Assembly: GCA_022711755.1 (NCBI GenBank)
Contig: JAKLEA010000013.1
Span: 105,615-169,614, forward strand
Length of the DNA: 64,000 nucleotides
Reading direction: 5' to 3'
Source: Planctomycetota bacterium
GTDB lineage: Bacteria > Planctomycetota > Brocadiia > SM23-32 > JAKLEA01
Part shown: positions 41,733 to 48,690 of the stretch, in pieces
How the letters are laid out: every line of letters starts with the position of its first letter
Position numbering within the stretch: the stretch's first letter is position 1
The notes under the pieces: model-generated
What the model was told of the DNA's origin: nothing
Database searches by the model: none
The model's input: only the letters and a program-made list of their open reading frames with translations
Made by a program: the position numbers and the translations under genes

Positions 41733-43706
41733 ATGACGCGGATGCGAATAGCCGTTCTTTCTTGCGTGATTGCCGCCGGGGTGTGCGCTTCCTCTTCGGC
41801 GCAGGATCAGACGCGCGGCATCTATGCCGTCTCGAAGGCCGGTGAGAAGATACCTCTTTATAACGACTACCGCGCCCTCGTCATCGGCGTGAGCGATTAC
41901 AACAACGGCTGGCCCGACCTGCCCAACGCCGTCAAGGACGCGCGGGAAGTCGCAGAGAAACTCCGCAAACTCGGTTTCACAGTCTCGCTGATCGAGAACC
42001 CGACCTCGAAGGAACTCAGGGACGCGCTCAACAAGTTCATCTACGAGGACGGAAAAGAGCCTGACCGCGCCCTGTTCCTTTTCTTCGCCGGACATGGGGA
42101 TACCGAGGAACTGGCCGACGGGACGCGGCTCGGCTACATCATTCCCACGGACTGCCCCCTGCTGAGGGACGATCAAAGGGGGTTCGGCGACAAGGCTGTC
42201 GGGATGAACTACATCGAGACGCTGTCGCTCAAGGTCAAATCGCGCCATCTCCTTGCGGCATTTGACTCATGTTTTTCGGGATCGCTTTTCAACCTGACGC
42301 GGGAGGCCCCGACGGACATAACCGAGAAATGCTCCCAGCCCGTGCGGCAGTACATAACGGCGGGCAGGGAGGACGAAACGGTACCGGACAGGAGCGTGTT
42401 CAAGCAGTGCATGCTGGACGCGCTGGACGGGGAAGCGGACCTGAACAAGGACAATTATGTCACCGGCTCCGAGCTTGGAATGTATCTTGACGCAAAGGTA
42501 GTCAACTACAGCAAGGGCGGACAACACCCGCAGTATGGCAAGATCAATAACCCGAAACTCGACAAGGGGGATTTCGTCTTCGTTCTGCCTGGTAGCACGG
42601 GCGTCTCGCCCGTGAAACCCGTTGACATGACGGGATGGGACAAGGACAAGGCGGAGATAGCGCGGCGTCAGGAGGAGGCGAAACGGAAGGCCGAGGAAGA
42701 GGCGTCTCGGCAGGCTGCCGAGACGAGGCGCAAGGCGAAGGAGGAATTGGAGGCGAACGCGCGCAGGGCGTATGACATAGCGAAGCAGATAGACGGGGCG
42801 GAGGGGTATTCGGCGGCGGAGAGGGCGGCCAAATGGAACAAGTATCTGGCCGATTTCGGTTCGGTGGGATACCAGACGGATTTTGCGCGGCAGCGCGCGG
42901 AGCATTGGAAAAACTACAGACCGCCGGTAGTAGCGCCGGGGGCAGGCGGGACGCCTGCGCTACCCGGGGGCAAGGCGATGACGCTTGATCTTGGGGGCGG
43001 GGCGCAGATGAGGTTTGCGCTGATACCTGCAGGCAGTTTCGCGATGGGCGAGGGCGGGAATACTCACACCGTCAGGCTGACGAAGCCGTTCTACATGGGG
43101 GTGACTGAGGTGACGAACGGGCAGTATCAGCAGTTCCTGAAGGATAGCGGGTATGACGGGAGCGGGGACGCTGATGGGGACTACCTGAAGCATTTCAAAG
43201 GGGGATCGGATATGCCAAAGGAGGCGGAATATCCGATTGTGTGGGTGAGTTGGAAGAACGCGGTGAAGTTTTGCGAATGGATGAGCGGCAAGGCGGGCAA
43301 GACGGTGCGGTTGCCGACGGAGGCGGAATGGGAGTATGCGTGCCGAGCGGGTAGCAGTACGGCATACTGTTTTGGCGATAGTGATTCGGGATTGGGCGAG
43401 TACGCTTGGTACTCAGTCAACGCCGGCGGGAAAACGCATCCCGTAGGGCAGAGGAAGCCGAATGCATGGGGATTGTATGACATGCACGGGAATGTTTGGG
43501 AGTGGTGTCAGGATTGGTACGGCGAATATCCTTCAGGCGCTGCGAGCGATCCTCAAGGCCCGTCTTCCGGAACCTCTCGCGTGTTGCGCGGCGGGTCGTG
43601 GTACTGCGATGCGAACGGTACTCGGTCGGCTCTCCGCGGCAGCTACTTCCCGTCGAACTCGGGCAGCTACTGCGGCTTTCGTGTCGTTGCCGTGCCGCGT
43701 CAGTAG
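41733..43706 (+). CDS. DGR target: secreted caspase-like protease with FGE/C-type-lectin variable domain
   Basis: 657 residues. Residues 1-24 form a signal peptide (IAVLSCVIAAGVCASSSA). Residues about 45-250 are a C14 caspase-like domain: RALVIGVSDYNNG, the catalytic His121 in FFAGHGD, and Cys180 in AAFDSCFSGS. Residues about 305-395 are charged coiled coil (RRQEEAKRKAEEEASRQAAE). Residues about 415-657 are a formylglycine-generating-enzyme/SUMF1 domain: IPAGSFAMGEGG, TEVTNGQYQQFL, RLPTEAEWEYACRAG, YDMHGNVWEWCQDWYGE and RVLRGGSWY, ending [13 protein letters not shown] domains have the C-type-lectin fold used by DGRs as a scaffold. Residues 615-657 are encoded by the variable repeat. Inference: a surface or periplasmic sensor whose binding face is hypermutable and whose caspase domain cuts on recognition. 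Confidence 0.93.
   Translation: MTRMRIAVLSCVIAAGVCASSSAQDQTRGIYAVSKAGEKIPLYNDYRALVIGVSDYNNGWPDLPNAVKDAREVAEKLRKLGFTVSLIENPTSKELRDALNKFIYEDGKEPDRALFLFFAGHGDTEELADGTRLGYIIPTDCPLLRDDQRGFGDKAVGMNYIETLSLKVKSRHLLAAFDSCFSGSLFNLTREAPTDITEKCSQPVRQYITAGREDETVPDRSVFKQCMLDALDGEADLNKDNYVTGSELGMYLDAKVVNYSKGGQHPQYGKINNPKLDKGDFVFVLPGSTGVSPVKPVDMTGWDKDKAEIARRQEEAKRKAEEEASRQAAETRRKAKEELEANARRAYDIAKQIDGAEGYSAAERAAKWNKYLADFGSVGYQTDFARQRAEHWKNYRPPVVAPGAGGTPALPGGKAMTLDLGGGAQMRFALIPAGSFAMGEGGNTHTVRLTKPFYMGVTEVTNGQYQQFLKDSGYDGSGDADGDYLKHFKGGSDMPKEAEYPIVWVSWKNAVKFCEWMSGKAGKTVRLPTEAEWEYACRAGSSTAYCFGDSDSGLGEYAWYSVNAGGKTHPVGQRKPNAWGLYDMHGNVWEWCQDWYGEYPSGAASDPQGPSSGTSRVLRGGSWYCDANGTRSALRGSYFPSNSGSYCGFRVVAVPRQ
42596..42614. 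repeat. Palindromic linker repeat in target gene (TGVSPV type)
   Basis: CACGGGC/GCCCGTG around a 5-base loop, in frame, encoding GSTGVSPVK in the linker between caspase and coiled coil. On the opposite strand the same bases read HGRDARAT. Such TGVSPV/GRDARAT palindromes are scattered in genomes of this general type. Confidence 0.65.
42930..42963. repeat. Second palindromic linker repeat in target gene
   Basis: GCAGGCG-GGA-CGCCTGC (42942-42958) inside a wider GTAGCGC...GCGCTAC pair. It is in frame, encoding GAGGTPALPGG between coiled coil and FGE domain. Confidence 0.6.
43574..43703 (+). repeat. DGR variable repeat (VR)
   Basis: 130 bp covering the last 43 codons of the target. It aligns without gaps to the template repeat 1646 bp downstream. 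107 positions are identical and 23 differ, and every difference falls on a template A. The last 30 bp before the stop (43674-43703) are invariant and nearly free of A, as expected for the initiation-of-mutagenic-homology end. The next base differs (T in VR, C in TR), the kind of mismatch that marks IMH versus IMH*. Confidence 0.95.
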
Positions 43707-43744
43707 TTTCCGGCCTCTGTCTTCTCTGGTCTCTGGTCTCTGTC

Positions 43745-43766
43745 GCCAGGGGCGGCAGCCCCTGGC
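43745..43766 (+). promoter_or_regulatory. DGR hairpin/cruciform downstream of VR
   Basis: A perfect 9-bp stem GCCAGGGGC/GCCCCTGGC with a 4-base loop GGCA, 41 bp after the VR. The Bordetella phage DGR needs a GC-rich hairpin with 4-base loop at this position for efficient retrohoming; this is the equivalent by position and form. It lies 14 bp before the RT start. Confidence 0.75.
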
Positions 43767-43780
43767 CGAATTTTAAAAAA

Positions 43781-44950
43781 ATGAAGACATACAAGCGGCT
43801 TTTTGATCGAGTCTGTTCGTTCGGCAATCTTCACACGGCCTACCGTCGCGCGCGCCGGGGCAAACGCGACAAAGCAGAAGTCATTGGATTCGACTTCGAT
43901 CAGGAAAAAGAGATTATCAGGCTTGAATCCGAGTTGAGCGACGGGAGCTATCGTCCGGGAGAATACCGTAGTTTCTACATCTACGAACCAAAGAGGCGTG
44001 TCATAAGCGCTGCGCCGTTCAGGGATAGGGTCGTTCACCACGCGATATGCAATGTGATTGAGCCGATATTTGAAGAGAGATTCATTTTCGATTCCTACGC
44101 ATGCAGGAAGAATAAGGGGAGCCATAAGGCGCTTGATCGCTATACCAGGTATTCGCGGCAATTTTCTCACGTTCTGAAAGCCGATATCGTGCAATACTTT
44201 CCCAGCGTGGACCATGACGCGCTAATGGCGTTGTTGGAAAAGCGCATCACGGATAGGAGTCTGATGGATTTGATGGCGATGATTGTGTCGGGCGGGAAGG
44301 ACGTATTCCGGGATGAATACAGGATGGTCTATTTTCCCGGGGATGACCTGTTTGCGGCATTGCGCCCTCGCGGATTACCAATAGGCAACCTGACGAGTCA
44401 GTTCTTTGCCAATATCTATCTTGATCCTCTTGATCATTTTGTAAAGGAGGAATTGCGGATTCCTGCATACATTCGATACTGTGACGACTTCGTTGTCTTC
44501 GGTAATGACAGGAGTTCGCTTGAGGATGTTCGCAACGCGATTGACGGATTTCTTAGAGATTTCAGGCTGGTTCTTCATCCGCGCAAGAGCGTGATTTTCC
44601 GGGTGAAAGACGGCGTTCCGTTTCTGGGTTTCCTGATTTTCCCCGATCACCGTCTGCTGCTCCACCGGAGCGTGACGCGGGCAGGACGTCGGTTGCGGGA
44701 GACCGCTGAAGAATACGCTGACGGGTTGATCTCCGAAGAGGACGTCAGGCAGCGCGTCATGGCTTGGTTGGGGCACGTCAGTCACGGCGATACATGGAAA
44801 TTACGCAAGAAGCTTCTGAGCGGTTGCGTTTTCAGAAGTGGAGGAAATGATGCAGGAGACACCGATATTCGTAAAGACGTACGACTGGAGCCTGTGGATT
44901 TTCCAGAAGACGGCCGGTTTTCCGAACCGGTTCCGGCATTCTCTGATTGA
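43781..44950 (+). CDS. DGR reverse transcriptase
   Basis: A 389-residue RT of the group-II-intron-like superfamily, starting at ATG 43781 after an A-run; no strong ribosome site is visible. Motif A is KADIVQYFPSVDHDAL. Motif B is RGLPIGNLTSQFFANIYLD, where the IGNLTSQ form with SQ in place of SP is the hallmark of DGR RTs. Motif C is YIRYCDDFVVF (YxDD). Motif D/E is LHPRKSVIFRVKDGVPFLGF. There is no maturase or endonuclease domain after the thumb, which excludes a group II intron. Its 3' end overlaps the Avd-like gene by about 100 bp. Confidence 0.96.
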   Translation: MKTYKRLFDRVCSFGNLHTAYRRARRGKRDKAEVIGFDFDQEKEIIRLESELSDGSYRPGEYRSFYIYEPKRRVISAAPFRDRVVHHAICNVIEPIFEERFIFDSYACRKNKGSHKALDRYTRYSRQFSHVLKADIVQYFPSVDHDALMALLEKRITDRSLMDLMAMIVSGGKDVFRDEYRMVYFPGDDLFAALRPRGLPIGNLTSQFFANIYLDPLDHFVKEELRIPAYIRYCDDFVVFGNDRSSLEDVRNAIDGFLRDFRLVLHPRKSVIFRVKDGVPFLGFLIFPDHRLLLHRSVTRAGRRLRETAEEYADGLISEEDVRQRVMAWLGHVSHGDTWKLRKKLLSGCVFRSGGNDAGDTDIRKDVRLEPVDFPEDGRFSEPVPAFSD

Positions 44951-45200
44951 GCGTATTGAGCGCGATACGCTTGATTTGGAGCGTTCTCTCATCGAGGCCA
45001 ATGTCAAGCGCGGTCAGCGGCGCATGGCGGAGTTGGACGAGGCCGATGCGATTCTGGATGCTTTGCGTCTGAATATGCGGCGGTGTTTTGACTTGAGGAT
45101 TCTCTGTTGTGACAGCTACGAATTTGCTGCGAAGTCGCTCAATGAGATCGGCAACCTTCTCGGCGCGTGGAAGCGTTCCACGGTTGAAAGGAGGTCGTAG
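44850..45200 (+). CDS. avd: Avd-like accessory protein (four-helix bundle)
   Basis: A 116-residue, helical, basic protein. The Bordetella Avd forms a pentameric barrel of four-helix bundles that binds RT and template RNA and is required for cDNA synthesis. The helices here include [40 protein letters not shown] and [18 protein letters not shown], the last matching the conserved C-terminal helix of the family. The ATG at 44850 has GGAGG five bases upstream; GTG 44838 and ATG 44847 are alternatives. It overlaps the RT gene and ends 19 bp before the template repeat. Confidence 0.88.
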   Translation: MQETPIFVKTYDWSLWIFQKTAGFPNRFRHSLIERIERDTLDLERSLIEANVKRGQRRMAELDEADAILDALRLNMRRCFDLRILCCDSYEFAAKSLNEIGNLLGAWKRSTVERRS

Positions 45201-45219
45201 GCGCGGGTCCGTTTCGGCT

Positions 45220-45349
45220 CTATCGCGTGTTGCGCGGCGGGTCGTGGAACAACAATGCGAACAATACTCGGTCGGCTAACCGCAACAACAACAACCCGAC
45301 GAACACGAACAACAACAACGGCTTTCGTGTCGTTGCCGTGCCGCGTCAG
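45220..45349 (+). ncRNA. DGR template repeat (TR), transcribed template RNA
   Basis: A 130-bp adenine-rich copy of the VR. Translated in the VR frame it reads [20 protein letters not shown] and on, with 15 AAC/AAT codons. AAC and AAT are the usual design because mutation of their A positions reaches 15 amino acids each but never a stop. 35 adenines are present and 23 have a different base in the VR. It lies at the far 3' end of the locus, after avd. It has no ribosome site and is not a protein gene, although an open frame crosses it. Confidence 0.92.
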
Positions 45350-45815
45350 CAGTTCCCGATGGGCTGTCTTCAGCCCCTGCCAGCAGACCGGCGTTCAAGG
45401 ATTCCGGTCCCGTGTATTGGGAACTACAGGACCTTCGCCTGGAGGCGGGCGTGTTACATTGCCCCGCTTCCGAATACAGAATAGCCCGGTCGCGGCTGGT
45501 ACCGGGAAGTGTGGGAACGTCGCGGCCGGGCAAGCCCTTGAATTGCAGTGAATTTTGCGGCGGGGCTGAATGTTTTCTTCTCCTCCCCCTCACCCGTCGT
45601 TCGCCTACGCTTGCCAGGCAAGCGCGGCAAACGCCACCCTCTCCCGGCGGGAGGGGGGCTGGACTTGCGGGTAGAATCAGAGGTATGACAGTGAATCGTG
45701 AATCCGAACTGAGTTGCAGGATGGGCGCTTTGCGCCCACGCGGAATTATGTTTTGGCGGGTTCGCGCAGCGTCAAGAACGCGCTCTACGCGACTCCTCCG
45801 CGATTGTCGCAGCGC
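45350..45815. repeat. Gene-free stretch with hairpin-string repeat
   Basis: 466 bp between the template repeat and the valS stop. 45586-45657 holds a member of the CCCTCACCC...CCCTCTCCC-GGC-GGGAGGGGG family, with the 8-bp palindrome CGCTTGCC-A-GGCAAGCG (45608-45624). It is related to the composites beside the Rhs cassette. Nothing else is recognised; the TR transcript probably ends here. Confidence 0.6.
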
Positions 45816-48542
45816 TTAATCCAGATCGCGCAGGTTCTGCATGACCTTCTGCAACTCGGCCTCAAGCTCCGCCACGCGTTCGCGTTCCTTGGCGACAACA
45901 TCTTCCGGGGCCTTGCTCACGAAATTCTCGTTCGAGAGTTTGGCTTTGGCCTTGCCGATGCGCCCCTCAAGGCTCTCGCGCTGTTTGTCCAGCCGCGCGC
46001 GTTCGGCTTCGGCGTCAACAAGCCCTTCCAAGTGAACGAAGACCTGAATGTCGCCCACCACGCAGACGGCGCAGCGAGTGGGCTTTGGCATGTTGACTGC
46101 GATCTCGGCCGCCTCGCTCAGGAAGGCGATGTTCCTTATGACCGCGCTCTTGGCGTCAAGCCTTGCCTTGTCCTCCGGATTGGCCACGCTGATGGCGATG
46201 CGGAGAGGTTCGCGGTCGCGCAGGTTCTTCTCCCGGCGGACGCTGCGCACCGCCCTGACGATGTCCTGAATCGAGGCCATGTCGCGCTCGATTCCGGCGT
46301 CAATGAGGCTTTCGTCCGCCGCCGGGCAGGAGCTTCTTACCAGCGCCGGGGCGGTCATTTTCCCCGCGACGGGCAATTCCGCAGCAAACTCCTTCAGGAG
46401 TCCCCAGATGTGCTCGGTAACGAAGGGCGTGACCGGGTGAAGGAGGTGGACCAGGATATTCAAGGTTTCGGAAAGCGTTTCCTGCACGCGCCGCCGGTCC
46501 GCGGGAGTCGCCCCGCCTTCGCCCGCGTTCATCCTGGGCTTGGACAGTTCGAGATACCAGTCGCAGAAATCGCGCCAGACGAAGTCGTATAGCGCCGTCG
46601 CTGCGTCATTGAACAGATATTCCGCAATGTTATTCGTGACAGCGCGGATGGTCGAATGCGCGCGGCTCAGAATCCAGGCGTCCTCGAAGCTGGGCGCGGA
46701 AGGTTCAGCCTGGGATATTTCCTCAAGGTTCATGAACACGAACCGCGAGGCATTCCAGAGCTTGTTGACGAAGTTGCGCCCAAGTTCGAGCTTTGACGGC
46801 GACACGCGCACGTCCTGCCCCTCCTTGGTCAGGATGACGAGACTGAAGCGCAGGCCGTCCGCGCCATAGCCGTCGCACTCGAACTTCCTGCCCATGTACA
46901 TCTGCTCCCCGCCCTCGATCATGACGAGCGGGTCAATGCCGTTGCCGAGGCTCTTGGACATCTTGCGGCCCAGTTCGTCCAGAATGGTCGCATGGATGTA
47001 GACGTCATGGAACGGCTCCTTCTCCATGAGTTCAAGCCCCATCATCACCATGCGGGCGACCCAGAAGAAGATGATGCCGCGGTCGGTGACCAGCACGCTC
47101 GTCGGGTAATAGAAGTCCAGTTCCGGCGTCCTGTCCGGCCAGCCCATCGTGCTGAACGGCCACAGCGAGCTTGAGAACCATGTGTCAAGAACGTCCTCAT
47201 CCTGAACAAGCATCGTGCTGCCGCATTTCGGGCAGGCCGTCACGTCCTCCGTCGCGACCTCGATGTGCGCGCAGTCCTGGCATTCCCACGCCGGAATCCT
47301 GTGCCCCCACCATATCTGGCGGCTGATGCACCAGTCCCGCACGTTTTCAAGCCAGCTCAGGTAGAACTTCGTCCAGCGTTCCGGGTGGAACTTCACGCGC
47401 CCGTCCTCTGTAGCCTTGATTGCTGCGTCCGCCAGCGGGCGCATCTTCACGAACCATTGCTCCGAGATATAAGGCTCAACGACGGAATGGCAGCGATAGC
47501 AGTGGCCCACGGAATGCTGGTGCGGATCAACCTTTCGCAGCAGTTTCTTTTCCTTGAGTTCCTCGATCAGGGCCTCGCGGCACTCGAAGCGATCCATGCC
47601 GTTGTACGCCCCGCCGGCGTTCTCGTTCATTGTGCCGTTTTCGTTGAAGACGCAGATCTCGGCCAGCTTGTGCCGCCTTCCCATGGCGAAGTCGTTCGGG
47701 TCATGCGCGGGCGTGACCTTGACGGCCCCGGTTCCGAACTCCATGTCAACAAACTCATCGGCGATGATCGGAATGCGCCGCTCAACTATCGGCAGGATGA
47801 GCATCCTGCCGATGCGGTCCTTATAGCGCTCGTCCTTTGGATTGACCGCCACTGCCGTATCGCCCAGCATGGTCTCCGGGCGTGTTGTGGCGACGACCAC
47901 GCCTTCGCTCGGATCATCCTCATAGGGGTAGAAGATGTGCCAGAGGTGGCCCTCGTGGCTTTCGTGGTCAACCTCGTCGTCGGCTAGGGCGGTCAGGCAG
48001 CGCGGACACCAGTTGATGATGTAGTTGCCCTTGTAGATCAGCCCCCGCTTGTAGAGGGTGCAGAAGGCCAGGCGGACGGCGCGGGAAAGCCCCTCGTCCA
48101 TCGTGAAGCGCTCGCGTTCCCAGTCGCACGACGCGCCGAGGCGTTTGAGCTGGTTGATGATGCGGGAGCCGTACTGCTCCTTCCACTTCCAGACCTCTTC
48201 CACAAACTTATCTCGCCCCAGGTCGTCGCGGCTCCTTCCCTCCTCGGCCAGTTTGCGTTCGACCACGTTCTGTGTGGCAATGCCGGCGTGGTCCGTGCCG
48301 GGCATCCAGAGTGTGTTGATGCCCAGCATCCTGTGCCAGCGGATGAGGACGTCCTGAAGCGTGTTGTCCAGCGCGTGGCCCATGTGCAGCGCGCCGGTGA
48401 CGTTTGGGGGAGGTATGACTATCGTGTAGGGTTTCCCGCCTCTGGCGGGGTCGGCGTGAAAGAAACCGCCCTCCAGCCAGAAGCGGCTGACGCGTTCCTC
48501 TATCGCCTTCGGGTCATACTGCGCAGGTAGTTCAACAGCCAT
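45816..48542 (-). CDS. valS: Valyl-tRNA synthetase
   Basis: A class I synthetase of 908 residues. The start ATG 48542 (MAVELPAQYDPKAIEERVSR) is preferred over the longer frame. The HIGH motif is PPNVTGALHMGHALDN, the CP1 editing domain includes ARTRPETMLGDTAV-like sequence (here ATTRPETMLGDTAV), and KMSKS is GRKMSKSLGNGI. A zinc-type CPKCGSTM lies in the insertion. The C-terminal coiled arm (RARLDKQRESLEGRIGKAKA) binds the tRNA. It stands alone, with no folC downstream. Confidence 0.96.
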   Translation of the reverse strand: MAVELPAQYDPKAIEERVSRFWLEGGFFHADPARGGKPYTIVIPPPNVTGALHMGHALDNTLQDVLIRWHRMLGINTLWMPGTDHAGIATQNVVERKLAEEGRSRDDLGRDKFVEEVWKWKEQYGSRIINQLKRLGASCDWERERFTMDEGLSRAVRLAFCTLYKRGLIYKGNYIINWCPRCLTALADDEVDHESHEGHLWHIFYPYEDDPSEGVVVATTRPETMLGDTAVAVNPKDERYKDRIGRMLILPIVERRIPIIADEFVDMEFGTGAVKVTPAHDPNDFAMGRRHKLAEICVFNENGTMNENAGGAYNGMDRFECREALIEELKEKKLLRKVDPHQHSVGHCYRCHSVVEPYISEQWFVKMRPLADAAIKATEDGRVKFHPERWTKFYLSWLENVRDWCISRQIWWGHRIPAWECQDCAHIEVATEDVTACPKCGSTMLVQDEDVLDTWFSSSLWPFSTMGWPDRTPELDFYYPTSVLVTDRGIIFFWVARMVMMGLELMEKEPFHDVYIHATILDELGRKMSKSLGNGIDPLVMIEGGEQMYMGRKFECDGYGADGLRFSLVILTKEGQDVRVSPSKLELGRNFVNKLWNASRFVFMNLEEISQAEPSAPSFEDAWILSRAHSTIRAVTNNIAEYLFNDAATALYDFVWRDFCDWYLELSKPRMNAGEGGATPADRRRVQETLSETLNILVHLLHPVTPFVTEHIWGLLKEFAAELPVAGKMTAPALVRSSCPAADESLIDAGIERDMASIQDIVRAVRSVRREKNLRDREPLRIAISVANPEDKARLDAKSAVIRNIAFLSEAAEIAVNMPKPTRCAVCVVGDIQVFVHLEGLVDAEAERARLDKQRESLEGRIGKAKAKLSNENFVSKAPEDVVAKERERVAELEAELQKVMQNLRDLD

Positions 48543-48690
48543 GTTATTCCGTTTGGTGATGCGCCTGCGCGGTTGAGCGCGCCGGCTGAGCGGTTTAAAA
48601 AAACAGTATCGGCAGAACGCCGGGATTCTAGCAGGAGGAGCGGCGGGGGGCAAGGATGGGACGCCGCTTCGGAATCGCTGCGCCTTAGCC

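Larger units (their letters stand above)
41733..45349 (+). other. Diversity-generating retroelement (whole locus)
   Basis: All DGR parts are present on one strand: a target gene with a 3'-terminal variable repeat (43574-43703), a downstream hairpin (43745-43766), a DGR-type reverse transcriptase (43781-44950), an Avd-like accessory gene (44850-45200) and an adenine-rich template repeat (45220-45349). In known DGRs, template RNA is copied with adenine-specific errors and the cDNA replaces the variable repeat, with the template unchanged. The locus is flanked by tRNA-Ser and valS, with no phage genes nearby, so it looks chromosomal. Confidence 0.95.

Noticed and set aside
43781..44950. Group II intron or retron as explanation of the RT
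   Set aside because: No maturase/endonuclease domain, no intron ends, no msr/msd. The IGNLTSQ motif and the VR/TR pair specify a DGR.
43574..45349. VR/TR pair as an ordinary gene-fragment duplication
   Set aside because: Random divergence would also hit C, G and T sites. All 23 differences are at template A.
45227..45484. Open frame across the template repeat (Asn-rich 85-residue product)
   Set aside because: It is the DGR template repeat read in the VR frame. It has no ribosome site, and the part after the repeat has no protein character.
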